DNA of 64,000 bases from positions 1 to 64,000 of the forward strand of contig CAVPUE010000006.1 in NCBI GenBank assembly GCA_963708895.1, written 5' to 3'. The stretch is from Bacillus_BD sp963708895 (lineage in GTDB: Bacteria > Bacillota > Bacilli > Bacillales > Cytobacillaceae). Positions 7,333 through 16,967 of this stretch are shown one piece after another; position 1 is the first letter of the stretch, and each line of letters begins with the position of its first letter. The notes below the pieces were generated by a model. The model was not told the origin of the DNA and ran no database searches. It saw nothing but the letters and a program-made list of their open reading frames with translations. The translations under genes and the position numbers were made by a program.

Positions 7333-8439
7333 ATGAAAAAGAAGCGTATTGTTGTGAAAATTGGCAGTAGTTCATTAACAAACTCAAAAGGAGAAATTGA
7401 TCAAGAAAAATTTGACGATCATGTTGAAGCATTGGCTGCTCTTAGGGAAGCAGGACACGAAGTCCTCTTAGTTTCTTCAGGCGCTGTGGCAGCGGGATTT
7501 TCAAGCTTGGGATACCCAACTAAACCTGTGACACTAAAAGGTAAACAGGCAGCAGCTGCTGTCGGGCAGAGTCTTCTTATTCAATCATATTCCGAGAAAT
7601 TTAAAAAGTTCAACATCACTCCTGCACTGATACTATTAACGCGAAATGACTTTTCCAAAAAAGATCGATATCGAAATGCGTTTGCTACTCTATCTGAGCT
7701 ATTAGAACGTGGAATTCTTCCGATTATCAATGAGAATGATACGGTTTCTGTTAAAGAATTAACCTTTGGTGACAATGATATGCTGTCAGCACTTGTTAGT
7801 GGGCTCGTACATGCAGAAAAACTGATTATTTTAACGGATATTAATGGACTTTATGATTCGAATCCATTTGAAAATCCTTCTGCAAGAAAATGGAATCACC
7901 TTCAAGAAATTACAGATGATATTATGAAAATGGCTGGTGATTCTGGTTCTAAGGTAGGAACTGGAGGAATGAAGTCTAAATTATTAGCTTCGAAAACAGC
8001 ATTAGCTCTTGGAGTGAAGGTGTTTATTGGTAAAGGTACTGGAAGAGATAAGTTAATTCGCATTCTCCAAGGAAAAGGAGATGGTACTTATATTGGCAGT
8101 GATTTGCTTACCACAGTAAACAATCCTAAGCAATGGATTGCGCTTCATTCTGAAACTGCAGGAAAAATTTATATTGACGAAGGTGCTGAAATTGCCCTTA
8201 CTTCTCAAGGAAGTAGTTTATTACCAGCAGGCATTTATGAAATAGAAGGCACTTTTGGTAAGGGTGATGTAGTTGAAGTCTTTGGTAAATCAGGTATGCT
8301 TGGTAAAGGAGAAGTCTATTATTCATCAGTCCAATTGCAAAAAATAATGGGAAAACGTAGTTGTGAAGCTGAGAAAGTCGTGGCAATGGAAACAACAGAA
8401 GTAATCCATCGAGATAAGTGGGTAAGATTTAATAAATAG
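7333..8439 (+). CDS. proB: Glutamate 5-kinase
   Basis: ProB phosphorylates glutamate, the first step of proline synthesis. The chosen ATG follows GAGGGTCGGG and opens MKKKRIVVKIGSSSLTNSKG, the normal N-terminus; an upstream ATG at 7303 would add ten atypical residues. The 368-residue protein has the amino-acid kinase domain (VLLVSSGAVAAGF, ILTDINGLYDSNP, KVGTGGMKSKL) and a C-terminal PUA domain from about residue 275. It is followed after 11 bases by proA. Control is by the T-box upstream. Confidence 0.95.
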   Translation: MKKKRIVVKIGSSSLTNSKGEIDQEKFDDHVEALAALREAGHEVLLVSSGAVAAGFSSLGYPTKPVTLKGKQAAAAVGQSLLIQSYSEKFKKFNITPALILLTRNDFSKKDRYRNAFATLSELLERGILPIINENDTVSVKELTFGDNDMLSALVSGLVHAEKLIILTDINGLYDSNPFENPSARKWNHLQEITDDIMKMAGDSGSKVGTGGMKSKLLASKTALALGVKVFIGKGTGRDKLIRILQGKGDGTYIGSDLLTTVNNPKQWIALHSETAGKIYIDEGAEIALTSQGSSLLPAGIYEIEGTFGKGDVVEVFGKSGMLGKGEVYYSSVQLQKIMGKRSCEAEKVVAMETTEVIHRDKWVRFNK

Positions 8440-8450
8440 GAGGAGATAAC

Positions 8451-9698
8451 ATGAGCGAAGTACTAAAAAAGGCTAAAGCAGCAAAAAAGGTAAGTTTTGA
8501 ATTAGTAAGTAAAACAACAGAGGAAAAGAATGCGGCATTAGCAAGTATTGCGAAGCAGTTACTTCTAGATAAAGATGAAATTTTAGCTGAAAATAAGAAG
8601 GATCTTGAAAAAGGAAAAGAAAATGGTCTATCCCATTCGGTACTAGATCGAATCATGCTAAATGAACAACGGATTATCGATATGTCAGATGCAATTGGTC
8701 AACTCATTGAGTTAAGTGACCCTGTTGGAGAAACATTAGAGTCGATCAAGAAGGAAAATGGCTTAACGATTAGCAGTAAAAGGGTACCAATTGGTGTAAT
8801 TGGGATGATTTATGAAGCAAGACCGAATGTGACCATTGATGCGGCAACTCTTTCATTAAAAACCGGGAATGCGGTTATTTTAAGAGGAAGTTCTTCTGCA
8901 GCCCATTCAAATCAAGTATTGACTCAATCCATACATCGGGCTCTCAAGAACTCAAGTATTCCAGTAGAAGCGGTTCAGTCGATCGAGGATACGAATCGAG
9001 AAGCGGTAAAAGAGTTGTATCATTTAAAAGAGTATTTAGATGTGCTGATTCCTCGAGGTGGAAAAAAATTAATTGACACAGTTATAAATGAAGCAACTGT
9101 TCCTGTTTTAGAAACAGGTGCCGGAAATTGTCATATTTTCATTGACGAAAGTGCCAAACCAGACATGGCGATTCCAATTGCCATTAATGGAAAAACACAG
9201 CGTCCATCTGTATGTAATGCGATCGAGTCCATCCTTATTGATGAAAAATGGTTTAATCAGCATGGATTAGAGCTCCTTAAGGCTTTAAAAGAGAAGGATG
9301 TTAAAATAATTGGTGACGAAAAGGTTTGTCAAGCTGACTCAGATGCTACTTTAGCAACAGAGGAAGATTGGTATACTGAATTTCTAGGGTTAACGGTTAG
9401 TATCAAAACGGTTTCAAGTGTAAATGAAGCGATCCAACATATCAATCAATATGGAACAAAACATTCAGAAGCAATTATTACTGAAAACGAACAAAATGCT
9501 TCAAGCTTTTTAACATTAGTAGATGCCGCTGCTGTTTATCACAATGCATCAACAAGATTCACAGATGGTTTCGAATTTGGATTTGGTGCTGAAATTGGCA
9601 TTAGTACACAAAAACTTCATGCAAGAGGTCCAATGGGATTAAAAGCATTAACTTCAAGTAAATATTTTATCGAAGGTGAAGGGCAAATTCGTCAATAA
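8451..9698 (+). CDS. proA: Gamma-glutamyl phosphate reductase
   Basis: ProA reduces gamma-glutamyl phosphate to glutamate semialdehyde with NADPH. It is 415 residues, the family norm. IGMIYEARPNVTIDAATLSL, LRGSSSAAHSN and the catalytic-cysteine segment GKTQRPSVCNAIESILID are visible, as is FTDGFEFGFGAEIGISTQKL near the end. It is the second gene of the proBA operon, behind AGGAGGAGA. Confidence 0.96.
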   Translation: MSEVLKKAKAAKKVSFELVSKTTEEKNAALASIAKQLLLDKDEILAENKKDLEKGKENGLSHSVLDRIMLNEQRIIDMSDAIGQLIELSDPVGETLESIKKENGLTISSKRVPIGVIGMIYEARPNVTIDAATLSLKTGNAVILRGSSSAAHSNQVLTQSIHRALKNSSIPVEAVQSIEDTNREAVKELYHLKEYLDVLIPRGGKKLIDTVINEATVPVLETGAGNCHIFIDESAKPDMAIPIAINGKTQRPSVCNAIESILIDEKWFNQHGLELLKALKEKDVKIIGDEKVCQADSDATLATEEDWYTEFLGLTVSIKTVSSVNEAIQHINQYGTKHSEAIITENEQNASSFLTLVDAAAVYHNASTRFTDGFEFGFGAEIGISTQKLHARGPMGLKALTSSKYFIEGEGQIRQ

Positions 9699-9713
9699 TG
9701 GGATAAAAGAAAG

Positions 9714-9741
9714 AAGGGTGGCTCATTGCTACCCTTTTTTT
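9714..9741 (+). terminator. Terminator after proA
   Basis: The arms AAGGGT and ACCCTT enclose GGCTCATTGCT and are followed by a run of Ts. Confidence 0.7.
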
Positions 9742-9961
9742 GACGTTAAATATCTTTTGCATACTGCTCATTAGGAATTTTACAGAGTGTAACATATAAG
9801 CTTACCCGTTCATTACTACTGTTTATTGATTATTTTCCCCTAATGTCAAGATGTATATTACTATTAATGACTTAAAAAATTTGTTAAGCTTATGAAAGAA
9901 ATTACTTCGAAACACGAATGGAATAGAGTCATAAGCGAATAAAGTTGTTGGGGGAGTATGG

Positions 9962-10369
9962 ATGTTAAAGACAACCAAAAAATTAGTAAATGAAGAGTTA
10001 ATCGTAGCTATTTTAAATGACATTGTAAAAAAAACATATGAAGAAATTAAAGATGAAGAGGTATTGCTTTGCTTAGAATGTAGTGATGTGGATTTAGAAA
10101 TTGCGACGGAAAATCACTTTGAATTTCAAGATGCGATCAAGGAAAATTTTGAGTTAGATGAATTTGGTGATATCGTCGATTATGAAGAGTATAAAAAGTT
10201 GATGTATGAATTATTTGATTACTTCATTGAGTTACATATTAATAGTGGCTTTTTTGACTATTATCCTGAAGGTGAATATACGGTCGATGGTAAAATTCTG
10301 TTATCTGATTCAGATATTATTGCTCCAAAAGGGAAATTCTATGCTCCTTTTGAACATGCGTTACGTTAA
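9962..10369 (+). CDS. Acidic protein of unknown function, 135 aa
   Basis: I do not recognise this protein. It is strongly acidic, with many Asp and Glu (DEEVLLCLECSDVDLEI), no signal peptide and no membrane segment. The ATG follows GGGGGAGTATGG with good spacing. It stands alone between the proA terminator and a hydrolase, with about 260 bases of untranslated sequence upstream that could hold a promoter. A small cytosolic binding or immunity-type protein would fit its composition, but nothing in the context supports that. Confidence 0.6.
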   Translation: MLKTTKKLVNEELIVAILNDIVKKTYEEIKDEEVLLCLECSDVDLEIATENHFEFQDAIKENFELDEFGDIVDYEEYKKLMYELFDYFIELHINSGFFDYYPEGEYTVDGKILLSDSDIIAPKGKFYAPFEHALR

Positions 10370-10578
10370 TCTTGATGAATAGGGGAAATAAAGTAATTGA
10401 CAATTCGTCAATAATTGCTTATATTATTGTTAATATTAAATGGATTAGGCTGTAAAGTAAGATAAGTTGGGATGGTAATGAATCATCACTACTTATCTTA
10501 AAATTTAACTTTAAAACCAAGTAAAACAATATGTTTTATACGAATATATAGATTTGATAAGAAAAGGGAACAAAGGAG

Positions 10579-11395
10579 ATGTTTGATTTGAAACAATCAC
10601 AATACATTCAATGGAAGAACGAAACTTTGGCAGCAACGATAGACTTTCCAAAAAATATAGTGTTTGGAAAACAAGTATCCACTTATCATCATTTGTCATG
10701 GGTTTATTGGGAGTAAGGTTGGTGTTGACCGATTATTTGTAAAAGCTGCTGAAGAATTTACGATGGATGGAGCCATTGTCCTTCGTTTTGATTTTGCCGG
10801 ATGTGGAGAGAGTAGTGGAAACTATGGAGAAACGGGATTAGATGCTTTCATCCATCAATTACAAGCGGTTCTTGATTACAGCATCAATCATATTGAACAA
10901 ATGGATAGAAACAATATTACGGTTCTTGGCCATAGTTTGGGGGGAGCTACAGCTGTTTTAACAGCTGCGATCGATTCACGCATTCGTCATCTCATTTTGT
11001 GGTCATCTGTAGCACAGCCGTATGAGGATATTAAACGTATTGTCGGAACGGAAAAGGTGAGTTCTTTAAAAACTGGATCTTTCATTGATTATATGGGTTA
11101 TCAATTTGGTGATCATTTTTTCCAATCATTAAAAGGCTTTAAGCCATTACAAGCAGCTACAGAATTTAAAGGGGATGTTCTTATTTTACATGGCACAGGT
11201 GATCAGGATATTCCTGTAGCTTATGCAAAAGATTATGAATTAGCTTTTAAGAGCAGAAAGTGGGGTAGTTGTCTGAAATACGAAATTATCGGAGCTAATC
11301 ACACGATTTCTAATTACAATCATTTTTCACAACTGATGACAATCACTCGAAATTGGATCAGTGAAGAACAAGCACCCAAATCTTTGATTAGTTGA
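10579..11395 (+). pseudogene. Alpha/beta hydrolase (S33/cinnamoyl-esterase-like), frameshifted
   Basis: A serine alpha/beta hydrolase of about 270 residues. The ATG at 10579 follows AAAGGAG and encodes MFDLKQSQYIQWKNETLAAT; the frame breaks near 10657-10664 and continues as ENKYPLIIICHGFIGSK. Removing one base (a T or the second G of GTGTTTGG) joins them. The nucleophile is in GHSLGGATAV, the acid is probably in HGTGDQDIPVAY, and the histidine is in GANHTISNY. The FDFAGCGESSGNYG loop resembles bacterial cinnamoyl/feruloyl esterases. The substrate cannot be told. The rest of the protein is undamaged. Confidence 0.75.
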
Positions 11396-11508
11396 TTGTT
11401 ATAAAAATTTATTGTACTGAAATGATTTTTACTATTTTCAAACAAAACAATCCCGATTATGATAATGTATGAAATGGTTCTATCGTTTATTATTCATGTA
11501 GGGAGTGT

Positions 11509-12165
11509 TTGAAAGTGGAAGGAATGAATGACAAGCAAAAGCCAAGTTTGCTAAAAATGTTTTGGAGACCTAAGGAGCAATTCGTTAAAATAAGATCCAA
11601 TCCGATCATTGCAACTCCGCTTATTGTTGTGACTGTTATTTATATTATGGCAAGTATGGTAAAAGCATTATTCATTCGAGCTGAAGACCTTATGCTTCCA
11701 GGGATGACAGTACAAGAAGCCGATATGGTTGCTGCTACTGCGAAAGCATTTACTGCAATGTCAGGGTTTATATCGCCGGTATTTACGATTTTGTTTATGA
11801 CCGTGATTTATTTTATCATTTTGAAAATCGCAAGAAAAAATACGACGTTTAAGCAATTATTTTCTATGAATACCTATATCTTTGTGGTTCAGGCAGTTGG
11901 ATTGCTGGTAAATTCCTTGCTTATGATGGTCATAGATAGTAGTTCTGGTAGTGCAATCACGAGTTTAGCCCTATTCAATCATGATTGGAGTATGTTAAAT
12001 GCAATTGAATTATTTACGATTTGGAAATTTGTCCTAACGGCAATCGGGTTTCATCTAGTTGGACAACTATCAAAATCCACCTCCATTATTCTTGTGATCG
12101 TATTATTCATTCTACAAAGTAGTACGACTTTATTAGGCATCGGAGCATTAAGTTTATGGAGCTAA
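11509..12165 (+). CDS. Yip1-domain membrane protein
   Basis: A 218-residue integral membrane protein with about five hydrophobic segments. Its N-terminus (SLLKMFWRPKEQFVKIRSNP) and pattern match the YIP1 family, of which B. subtilis YknW is one member. The start is a TTG behind GGGAGTG; the ATG at 11524 is an alternative. It stands alone before cwlC. No role can be read from the sequence beyond membrane location. Confidence 0.7.
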   Translation: MKVEGMNDKQKPSLLKMFWRPKEQFVKIRSNPIIATPLIVVTVIYIMASMVKALFIRAEDLMLPGMTVQEADMVAATAKAFTAMSGFISPVFTILFMTVIYFIILKIARKNTTFKQLFSMNTYIFVVQAVGLLVNSLLMMVIDSSSGSAITSLALFNHDWSMLNAIELFTIWKFVLTAIGFHLVGQLSKSTSIILVIVLFILQSSTTLLGIGALSLWS

Positions 12166-12167
12166 GT

Positions 12168-12201
12168 AAAAAAACAGGCTTTTACGAGTCTGTTTTTTAT
12201 T
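12168..12201 (+). terminator. Terminator after the Yip1 gene
   Basis: AAAAAACAG pairs with CTGTTTTTT across a short inner helix and loop; a T-rich tract follows. Confidence 0.65.
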
Positions 12202-12283
12202 TTAAGTTAAAACAGTATTAAGAACAAAATAAGCAGTCATTTTTGCGGATATGTGCATATAAAAGAAATGGAGGTGGCTTTTG

Positions 12284-13078
12284 ATGGTGAAAATATTTAT
12301 TGATCCAGGTCATGGAGGTTCTGACCCAGGAGCTGTTGGCTTTGGATTACAAGAAAAGAACCTTACATTAGATATTGCCAACCGTGTTCGTGACATATTA
12401 ATGTCTGAGTATGAAAATGTAAGTATTAAAATGAGCCGAACGTCTGATGTATTTGTCAGTTTATCATCACGGACAAATGCTGCGAACAAATGGGGAGCAG
12501 ACTTTTATCTTTCTGTCCATATTAATTCGGGCGGGGGAACTGGCTTCGAAACGTATCGATATTCTGATGTGGGTAGACCAACTTCTACTTATCAAGAACA
12601 AATTCATGAAAAAACGCTTGAAAAAATCGATTTAAAAAATAGGGGAATCAAACAAGCAAGCTTTCATGTTCTTCGCGAAACAAAAATGCCTGCAGTTTTA
12701 ACGGAAAATGGATTTATTGATCACCCAGATGATACAAATAAATTAAAAGATTCAAGTTTTATTGAAAGCATAGCAATAGGACACGCAAATGGGATTGCTT
12801 CCGCCTTTGGTTTAACAAGAAAATCAGTCAGTGCTGTAAATTCAACTGTACCTACTACAAATAATTTATTCAAGGTTCAAATTGGTGCTTATCGTGATGA
12901 AGAAAATGCGAATGGGTTAGCAAATAAGGCAAAAGCAAAAGGCTTTCAAATTTATCTTGCACAAGAAGATACATTATTTAAGGTGCAGATTGGGGCATTT
13001 TCAAACAGAGTAAATGCTGAGGAAATGGTTAAAAGGGCAAAGGAAGCTGGTTTTGACGCTTCTATCATCATCAATTAA
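12284..13078 (+). CDS. cwlC: N-acetylmuramoyl-L-alanine amidase with two SPOR repeats
   Basis: The protein cleaves the amide bond between the glycan strand and the stem peptide. The N-terminal Amidase_3 domain starts IFIDPGHGGSDPGAVG (zinc His) and contains YLSVHINSG and the catalytic Glu in LTENGFIDHPDD. Two SPOR-type repeats follow, each starting LFKVQIGA (near residues 200 and 240), which bind bare glycan. The 264-residue size and this layout match B. subtilis CwlC, a sigma-K-dependent enzyme that helps release the spore from the mother cell. There is no signal peptide, as in CwlC. Start: ATG 12284 behind GGAGGTGG. Confidence 0.85.
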   Translation: MVKIFIDPGHGGSDPGAVGFGLQEKNLTLDIANRVRDILMSEYENVSIKMSRTSDVFVSLSSRTNAANKWGADFYLSVHINSGGGTGFETYRYSDVGRPTSTYQEQIHEKTLEKIDLKNRGIKQASFHVLRETKMPAVLTENGFIDHPDDTNKLKDSSFIESIAIGHANGIASAFGLTRKSVSAVNSTVPTTNNLFKVQIGAYRDEENANGLANKAKAKGFQIYLAQEDTLFKVQIGAFSNRVNAEEMVKRAKEAGFDASIIIN

Positions 13079-13080
13079 AG

Positions 13081-13118
13081 TCAAAAGAAAAAGGCAACTT
13101 TAGTTGTCTTTTTCTTTT
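13081..13118 (+). terminator. Terminator after cwlC
   Basis: AAAAGAAAAAGGCAACT pairs with AGTTGTCTTTTTCTTTT. It is symmetrical enough to serve the converging spo0E-like gene as well. Confidence 0.75.
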
Positions 13119-13146
13119 GCTATCCATCTATTAGTCCTTAGGACAT

Positions 13147-13335
13147 TTATTCTGATATTTGTTTTTCATAGGATTGGTATAAATAAATAAATTCATCTAA
13201 CTTTTGACTTAATTGTATGGTTTTCTCATGATCTAACCCTTCATGTAGCCCTGCACTAATCATTTGCTCTCTTAGGGATTTAATATGATACAACAATATT
13301 ATTTTTAATGGACGATTGGTAAGTGCAAAGTTCAT
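13147..13335 (-). CDS. Spo0E-family aspartyl-phosphate phosphatase
   Basis: A 62-residue protein with the Spo0E family pattern: a first helix IKSLREQMISAG, a short turn, then the signature LSQKLDEFIYLYQSY with the SxxLD motif. Members dephosphorylate Spo0A~P and hold back sporulation. The start lies behind a GGAGG on the minus strand. It is shorter than B. subtilis Spo0E and closer in size to YisI or YnzD, so which member it equals cannot be said. Confidence 0.82.
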   Translation of the reverse strand: MNFALTNRPLKIILLYHIKSLREQMISAGLHEGLDHEKTIQLSQKLDEFIYLYQSYEKQISE

Positions 13336-13518
13336 AGTGTACCTCCATTAATTAATATAATTAATCGAATAGTCCAATTGTAACAAATAATGAATCCATT
13401 ATATGTGACTTTTCGCACGCGCAATAATCAGTATAACCAAGTTATCGATGAAATATTTGCTGGTAATGATATTTTCCCTCATAATATAAGATAGATCTTA
13501 ATAAAAGAGGGGAAGAAA

Positions 13519-14665
13519 ATGAATTTTAAGCAATTAAAAACAAAAGAGGAAAGAATCCATTTAATGAAAAAGCTTTCTAGTTCTTTTTCAGAAAGAGCGG
13601 CTGAAATTGATCAAAATGGTTCTTTTCCATTTGAAAATATTCAAGATTTAGTTCAATCAGGCTATACTGGATTAATAGTACCTGCACAGTACGGTGGACT
13701 CGATATCACCTTATTGGAGCTTGTTCAATTGCAAGAAACAATCGCTCAAGGTGATGGAGCTACAGCATTAGGAATCGGTTGGCATATGTCTGTCATGAAA
13801 AATCTTGCCGAGAAAAGAAATTGGGACGAATCTACTTTTAAAGAATTGTGTACAAAGGTCCTAAATGGAGCACTCATTAATTCAGCAGCATCAGAGGCGC
13901 AAACGGGTAGTCCAACCCGTGGTGGAAAACCACAAACGAATGCCAAGAAAAGTGGAGATACATGGGTTTTGAATGGAAGAAAAATCTTTACAACGTTATC
14001 TCCGATGCTCGATTATTTTATTGTTAGTGCAGCTGTTGTGGATAATAATGAGGTAGCTAATTTTATCGTTCCAAAGCAGGCTAATGGAGTTTCAATTGAA
14101 GAAACATGGGATAGTATTGCGATGCGTGGTACAGGAAGTCATGATTTAGTTCTAAATGACGTTATATTAAAAGAAGAATATTGCGTTGAGAAATTAACAA
14201 CTAAAAAGAAAGCAAATGGTTCACTTTTACATATTCCGGCTTGTTATTTAGGGATTGCCCAAGCAGCACAAAATGAGGCTTTACATTTTGCCAATACCTA
14301 TTCACCAAACAGTATTTCTGGTACAATCATAGAGTTACCGAATGTGCAACAAAAAATCGGTGAGATGGAGTATGAGCTAACATTATCTCGTCAGCTATTG
14401 TATAGTACCGCTCGTCTGTGGGATGAAGCAGATGAAGAAGAAAGGGAACAGCTTATACCTAATTTAGGGGTTACCAAAATGGCTGTGACGAATAATGCGA
14501 TTAAAGGTTGTTGATTTGGCGATGAGAGTTACGGGTGCAAGAAGCCTATCACAAAAGAATCCTTTACAGCGTTATTATCGGGATGTCAGAGCAGGTCTGC
14601 ATAATCCGCCAATGGATGATATGACCATAGGGCTTTTGGCTAAAAAGGCCATAAATCGATTATAG
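13519..14665 (+). pseudogene. Acyl-CoA dehydrogenase family protein, frameshifted
   Basis: A flavoprotein of the acyl-CoA dehydrogenase superfamily, about 381 residues when repaired, similar in size to B. subtilis YdbM. The first frame ends at 14514 (TKMAVTNNAIKGC). Removing one G at 14506-14507 (AAAGGTT) restores VVDLAMRVTGARSLSQ and a C-terminus ending LLAKKAINRL at 14665. ALGIGWHMSVM, SAASEAQTGSPTRGG and WDSIAMRGTGSHDL are seen. Nitrogenous or sulfur-substrate relatives (DszC/SfnB-like) share this fold, so the substrate is open. No neighbour helps. Confidence 0.78.
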
Positions 14666-14690
14666 AATGACGGAAAATATTAGGAGCAGA

Positions 14691-14712
14691 ACTTCTACAG
14701 TCTGCTCCCAAT
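14691..14712. terminator. Terminator between converging genes
   Basis: GGAGCAGA pairs with TCTGCTCC across ACTTCTACAG, between the dehydrogenase gene and the minus-strand small gene. The T-tract is weak. Confidence 0.5.
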
Positions 14713-14730
14713 ACAAGTATTTCAGTATCC

Positions 14731-14883
14731 TTACCAACGATGGGCTTTCGCATTACTCTTCAAAATAATGATTGTTTGAGACATCTGTGTTTCGCCGTTT
14801 ATTTGAGACTTTGTGTGCTTACGCCTTGTGTTAGGGTGGTGAAAAAGCTCCGATTGACGATCTAAATGATCTTTGTAACTCAT
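14731..14883 (-). CDS. YpzG-like small protein, 50 aa
   Basis: This small gene encodes MSYKDHLDRQSELFHHPNTR and continues through SQINGETQMSQTIIILKSNA to KAHRW. The start follows GAGGTG on the minus strand. The basic, Asn/Gln-rich sequence with a QxNGET core fits the YpzG-like family of Bacillaceae small proteins. The function of that family is not known to me. Confidence 0.65.
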   Translation of the reverse strand: MSYKDHLDRQSELFHHPNTRRKHTKSQINGETQMSQTIIILKSNAKAHRW

Positions 14884-15122
14884 CGAATCACCTCTTCATT
14901 AGGATAGCTGAAGCAAGTTGATAACCCATTGGGTATATCATTAATAGCTTGGTATATATGGGTGTTTAATATACATCAGAATAAAATTAATATTTTATTT
15001 GTTATGGGAAAAAACTAAAACATTTGTAGGAGTGCTAATTGTTACAGATGGATTCGTTTTTATTCTTTATACTAAAGATATGATTATCACCTTCTAACTT
15101 AAAGAAGGGAGGCTGGACTACA

Positions 15123-15728
15123 TTGAAAGGCAAGTTTTCGGAGGAACCAAAAATAATGAATTTATATGTATTGATTTGTTCAATTATTGATCGATATGGA
15201 CCGACAAGTATCCTTTCAATTTGTGAAAAAGTAAATAATCACTCTCAATTTATGAAAGAACGCGATAAACCAGTTGGACAAGCACAAATTAAATCGGTTA
15301 TAAGCCGTAAAAAAGATCTTTTTGCCGTTCATGATGATATTGTCTCGTTATTACCAGAAAGAGTGTTTGTTTCGATGACCGCTGAAATCGGAGCTTGTCG
15401 TGGTCCATGGTTCAAAGTTAAAGTTGATTTTGCAAGAAAAACTTTCATGGTTTTTGGAATGAATTTAGATCCTGCAAATGAACTAGACTATCAACCGATA
15501 GTAGCTGGGAGTACGGATGAATTTAAACATGAAATATTTAAAATGAAACTTTGGAATTGGGAACCTAGTTATGAGCGTCAAGAGATTGTTTTGGATGGTA
15601 CATGTTGGTCCATTACATTGAAAACAATCGGGCAAACATACAAGAGTGAAGGTTTAAATGTATTTCCAAAAGAATGGACCAAATTTAGTAAAGCATTATC
15701 AAAATTAATTGGAAAAAAACTATGTTAA
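15123..15728 (+). CDS. Unknown protein, 201 aa, possible N-terminal winged helix
   Basis: I do not recognise this protein. The first 75 residues (LYVLICSIIDRYGPTSILSI, then QIKSVISRKKDLFAVHDDIV) look like a helical winged-helix domain of the kind that reads a short N-terminal segment. The rest alternates charged and aromatic residues (KMKLWNWEPSYERQEIVLDG). The start is TTG behind GAAGGGAGG. It stands alone, ahead of a terminator and mnmH. A regulator is possible but not shown. Confidence 0.6.
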   Translation: MKGKFSEEPKIMNLYVLICSIIDRYGPTSILSICEKVNNHSQFMKERDKPVGQAQIKSVISRKKDLFAVHDDIVSLLPERVFVSMTAEIGACRGPWFKVKVDFARKTFMVFGMNLDPANELDYQPIVAGSTDEFKHEIFKMKLWNWEPSYERQEIVLDGTCWSITLKTIGQTYKSEGLNVFPKEWTKFSKALSKLIGKKLC

Positions 15729-15764
15729 CCACTTATGAAACGAATGAGTCTTATAATACTTGTC

Positions 15765-15803
15765 AAGGATATTAGGTAGAGCTAATATCCTTTTCCTTTT
15801 TTA
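15765..15803 (+). terminator. Terminator before mnmH
   Basis: AAGGATATTAG pairs with CTAATATCCTT around GTAGAG, followed by a T-rich stretch. Confidence 0.75.
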
Positions 15804-15829
15804 TAAACAAGTCACGGAGGATAATCAAT

Positions 15830-16906
15830 TTGAATGAGATTACGATAAATGAATTATTAAATATGGATGACGCGATATTAGTCGATGTGCGTTCTCCAGG
15901 AGAATTTGCGGAGTCATCTATTCCAGGGGCCATTAATATTCCTATTTTTACAAATGAAGAAAGAAAAGAAGTAGGTACATTGTATAAACAAAAAGGAGCA
16001 CATAAAGCTAAATGGCGTGCAATGGAAATTGTTTCCCCAAAACTGCCACAAATATTAGGCTCTATTAAAAAAATAGTTGATGAGCATAAACAACCAGTTC
16101 TATATTGCGCAAGAGGCGGGATGAGAAGCGGATCGATTGCTACATTTGTTGATTTTTCTGGACTAAAGTCGCTCCGATTATCAGGTGGATACAGGGCCTA
16201 TCGCCAGTATATACTGGAAATGATTCCAAAGCTTATTCCCAAGCAAGCAATTGTTCTTCATGGAATGACAGGAAGCGGTAAAACAGAAATTTTATTAGCT
16301 CTACAGCGTAAAGGTTATCCAGTTATCGATTTGGAAGGAATCGCTGCACATCGAGGCTCTTTGTTTGGATCGGTTGGCTATCAACATGATGGTCATAATC
16401 AAAAGCTATTTGATAGCTTGTTGTATGAAAGTCTTAAGAAGATAGAAGGTTCTCCTTATTATTTAGTGGAGGCCGAAAGTAAACGAATTGGCAAGGCTGC
16501 ACAAATAGATGAATTATATGAAAGCAAGCTGAACGGATTGAATATTTATTTGAAAGCGTCAGTAGAGACAAGAGTAGCAAGGCTTTTTAAGGAGTACGTA
16601 GATCCAAATATACATGAAGAAGCGTTTCATCTTGACATTATGAATAAAGTTTTGATGCTGGAAAAAAGAATCAAAAATAAAGAGATTTATCAGGTTTTAC
16701 TTGAAAATACAAAAAATCGATGCTATCAAGAGGTTATTCGTTTATTACTACTATATTACTATGATCCACGATATGGATTTAAAATGAATGAGTATAGAAA
16801 TGGATTTATTACGATTGATGCTGATAACTTCGAGGATGCCGTTCAAGAAATCCAACAATATATCGAAACCCTTCCATTCACCCATCAAGCTTTGACTACA
16901 AACTAA
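15830..16906 (+). CDS. mnmH: tRNA 2-selenouridine/2-geranylthiouridine synthase
   Basis: MnmH (SelU/YbbB) replaces sulfur by selenium in the wobble 2-thiouridine of some tRNAs, through a geranylated intermediate, using selenophosphate. The 358-residue protein starts with a rhodanese domain (VDVRSPGEFAESSIPGAINI) whose catalytic cysteine is in LYCARGGMRSG near residue 94. A P-loop (LHGMTGSGKTEILLAL, about residues 143-158) opens the second domain. TTG start behind CACGGAGGATAA. It stands alone; selD is not in this window, so selenium use cannot be confirmed. Confidence 0.93.
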   Translation: MNEITINELLNMDDAILVDVRSPGEFAESSIPGAINIPIFTNEERKEVGTLYKQKGAHKAKWRAMEIVSPKLPQILGSIKKIVDEHKQPVLYCARGGMRSGSIATFVDFSGLKSLRLSGGYRAYRQYILEMIPKLIPKQAIVLHGMTGSGKTEILLALQRKGYPVIDLEGIAAHRGSLFGSVGYQHDGHNQKLFDSLLYESLKKIEGSPYYLVEAESKRIGKAAQIDELYESKLNGLNIYLKASVETRVARLFKEYVDPNIHEEAFHLDIMNKVLMLEKRIKNKEIYQVLLENTKNRCYQEVIRLLLLYYYDPRYGFKMNEYRNGFITIDADNFEDAVQEIQQYIETLPFTHQALTTN

Positions 16907-16947
16907 AAAACAACCTATCTTCAACTTTTGATGATAGGTTGTTTTTT
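16905..16947. terminator. Bidirectional terminator between mnmH and metH
   Basis: AAAAAACAACCTATC pairs with GATAGGTTGTTTTTT. T runs lie on both strands, so it can end both converging transcripts. Confidence 0.85.
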
Positions 16948-16967
16948 ATTAAACTGGTAGAAAAAAA

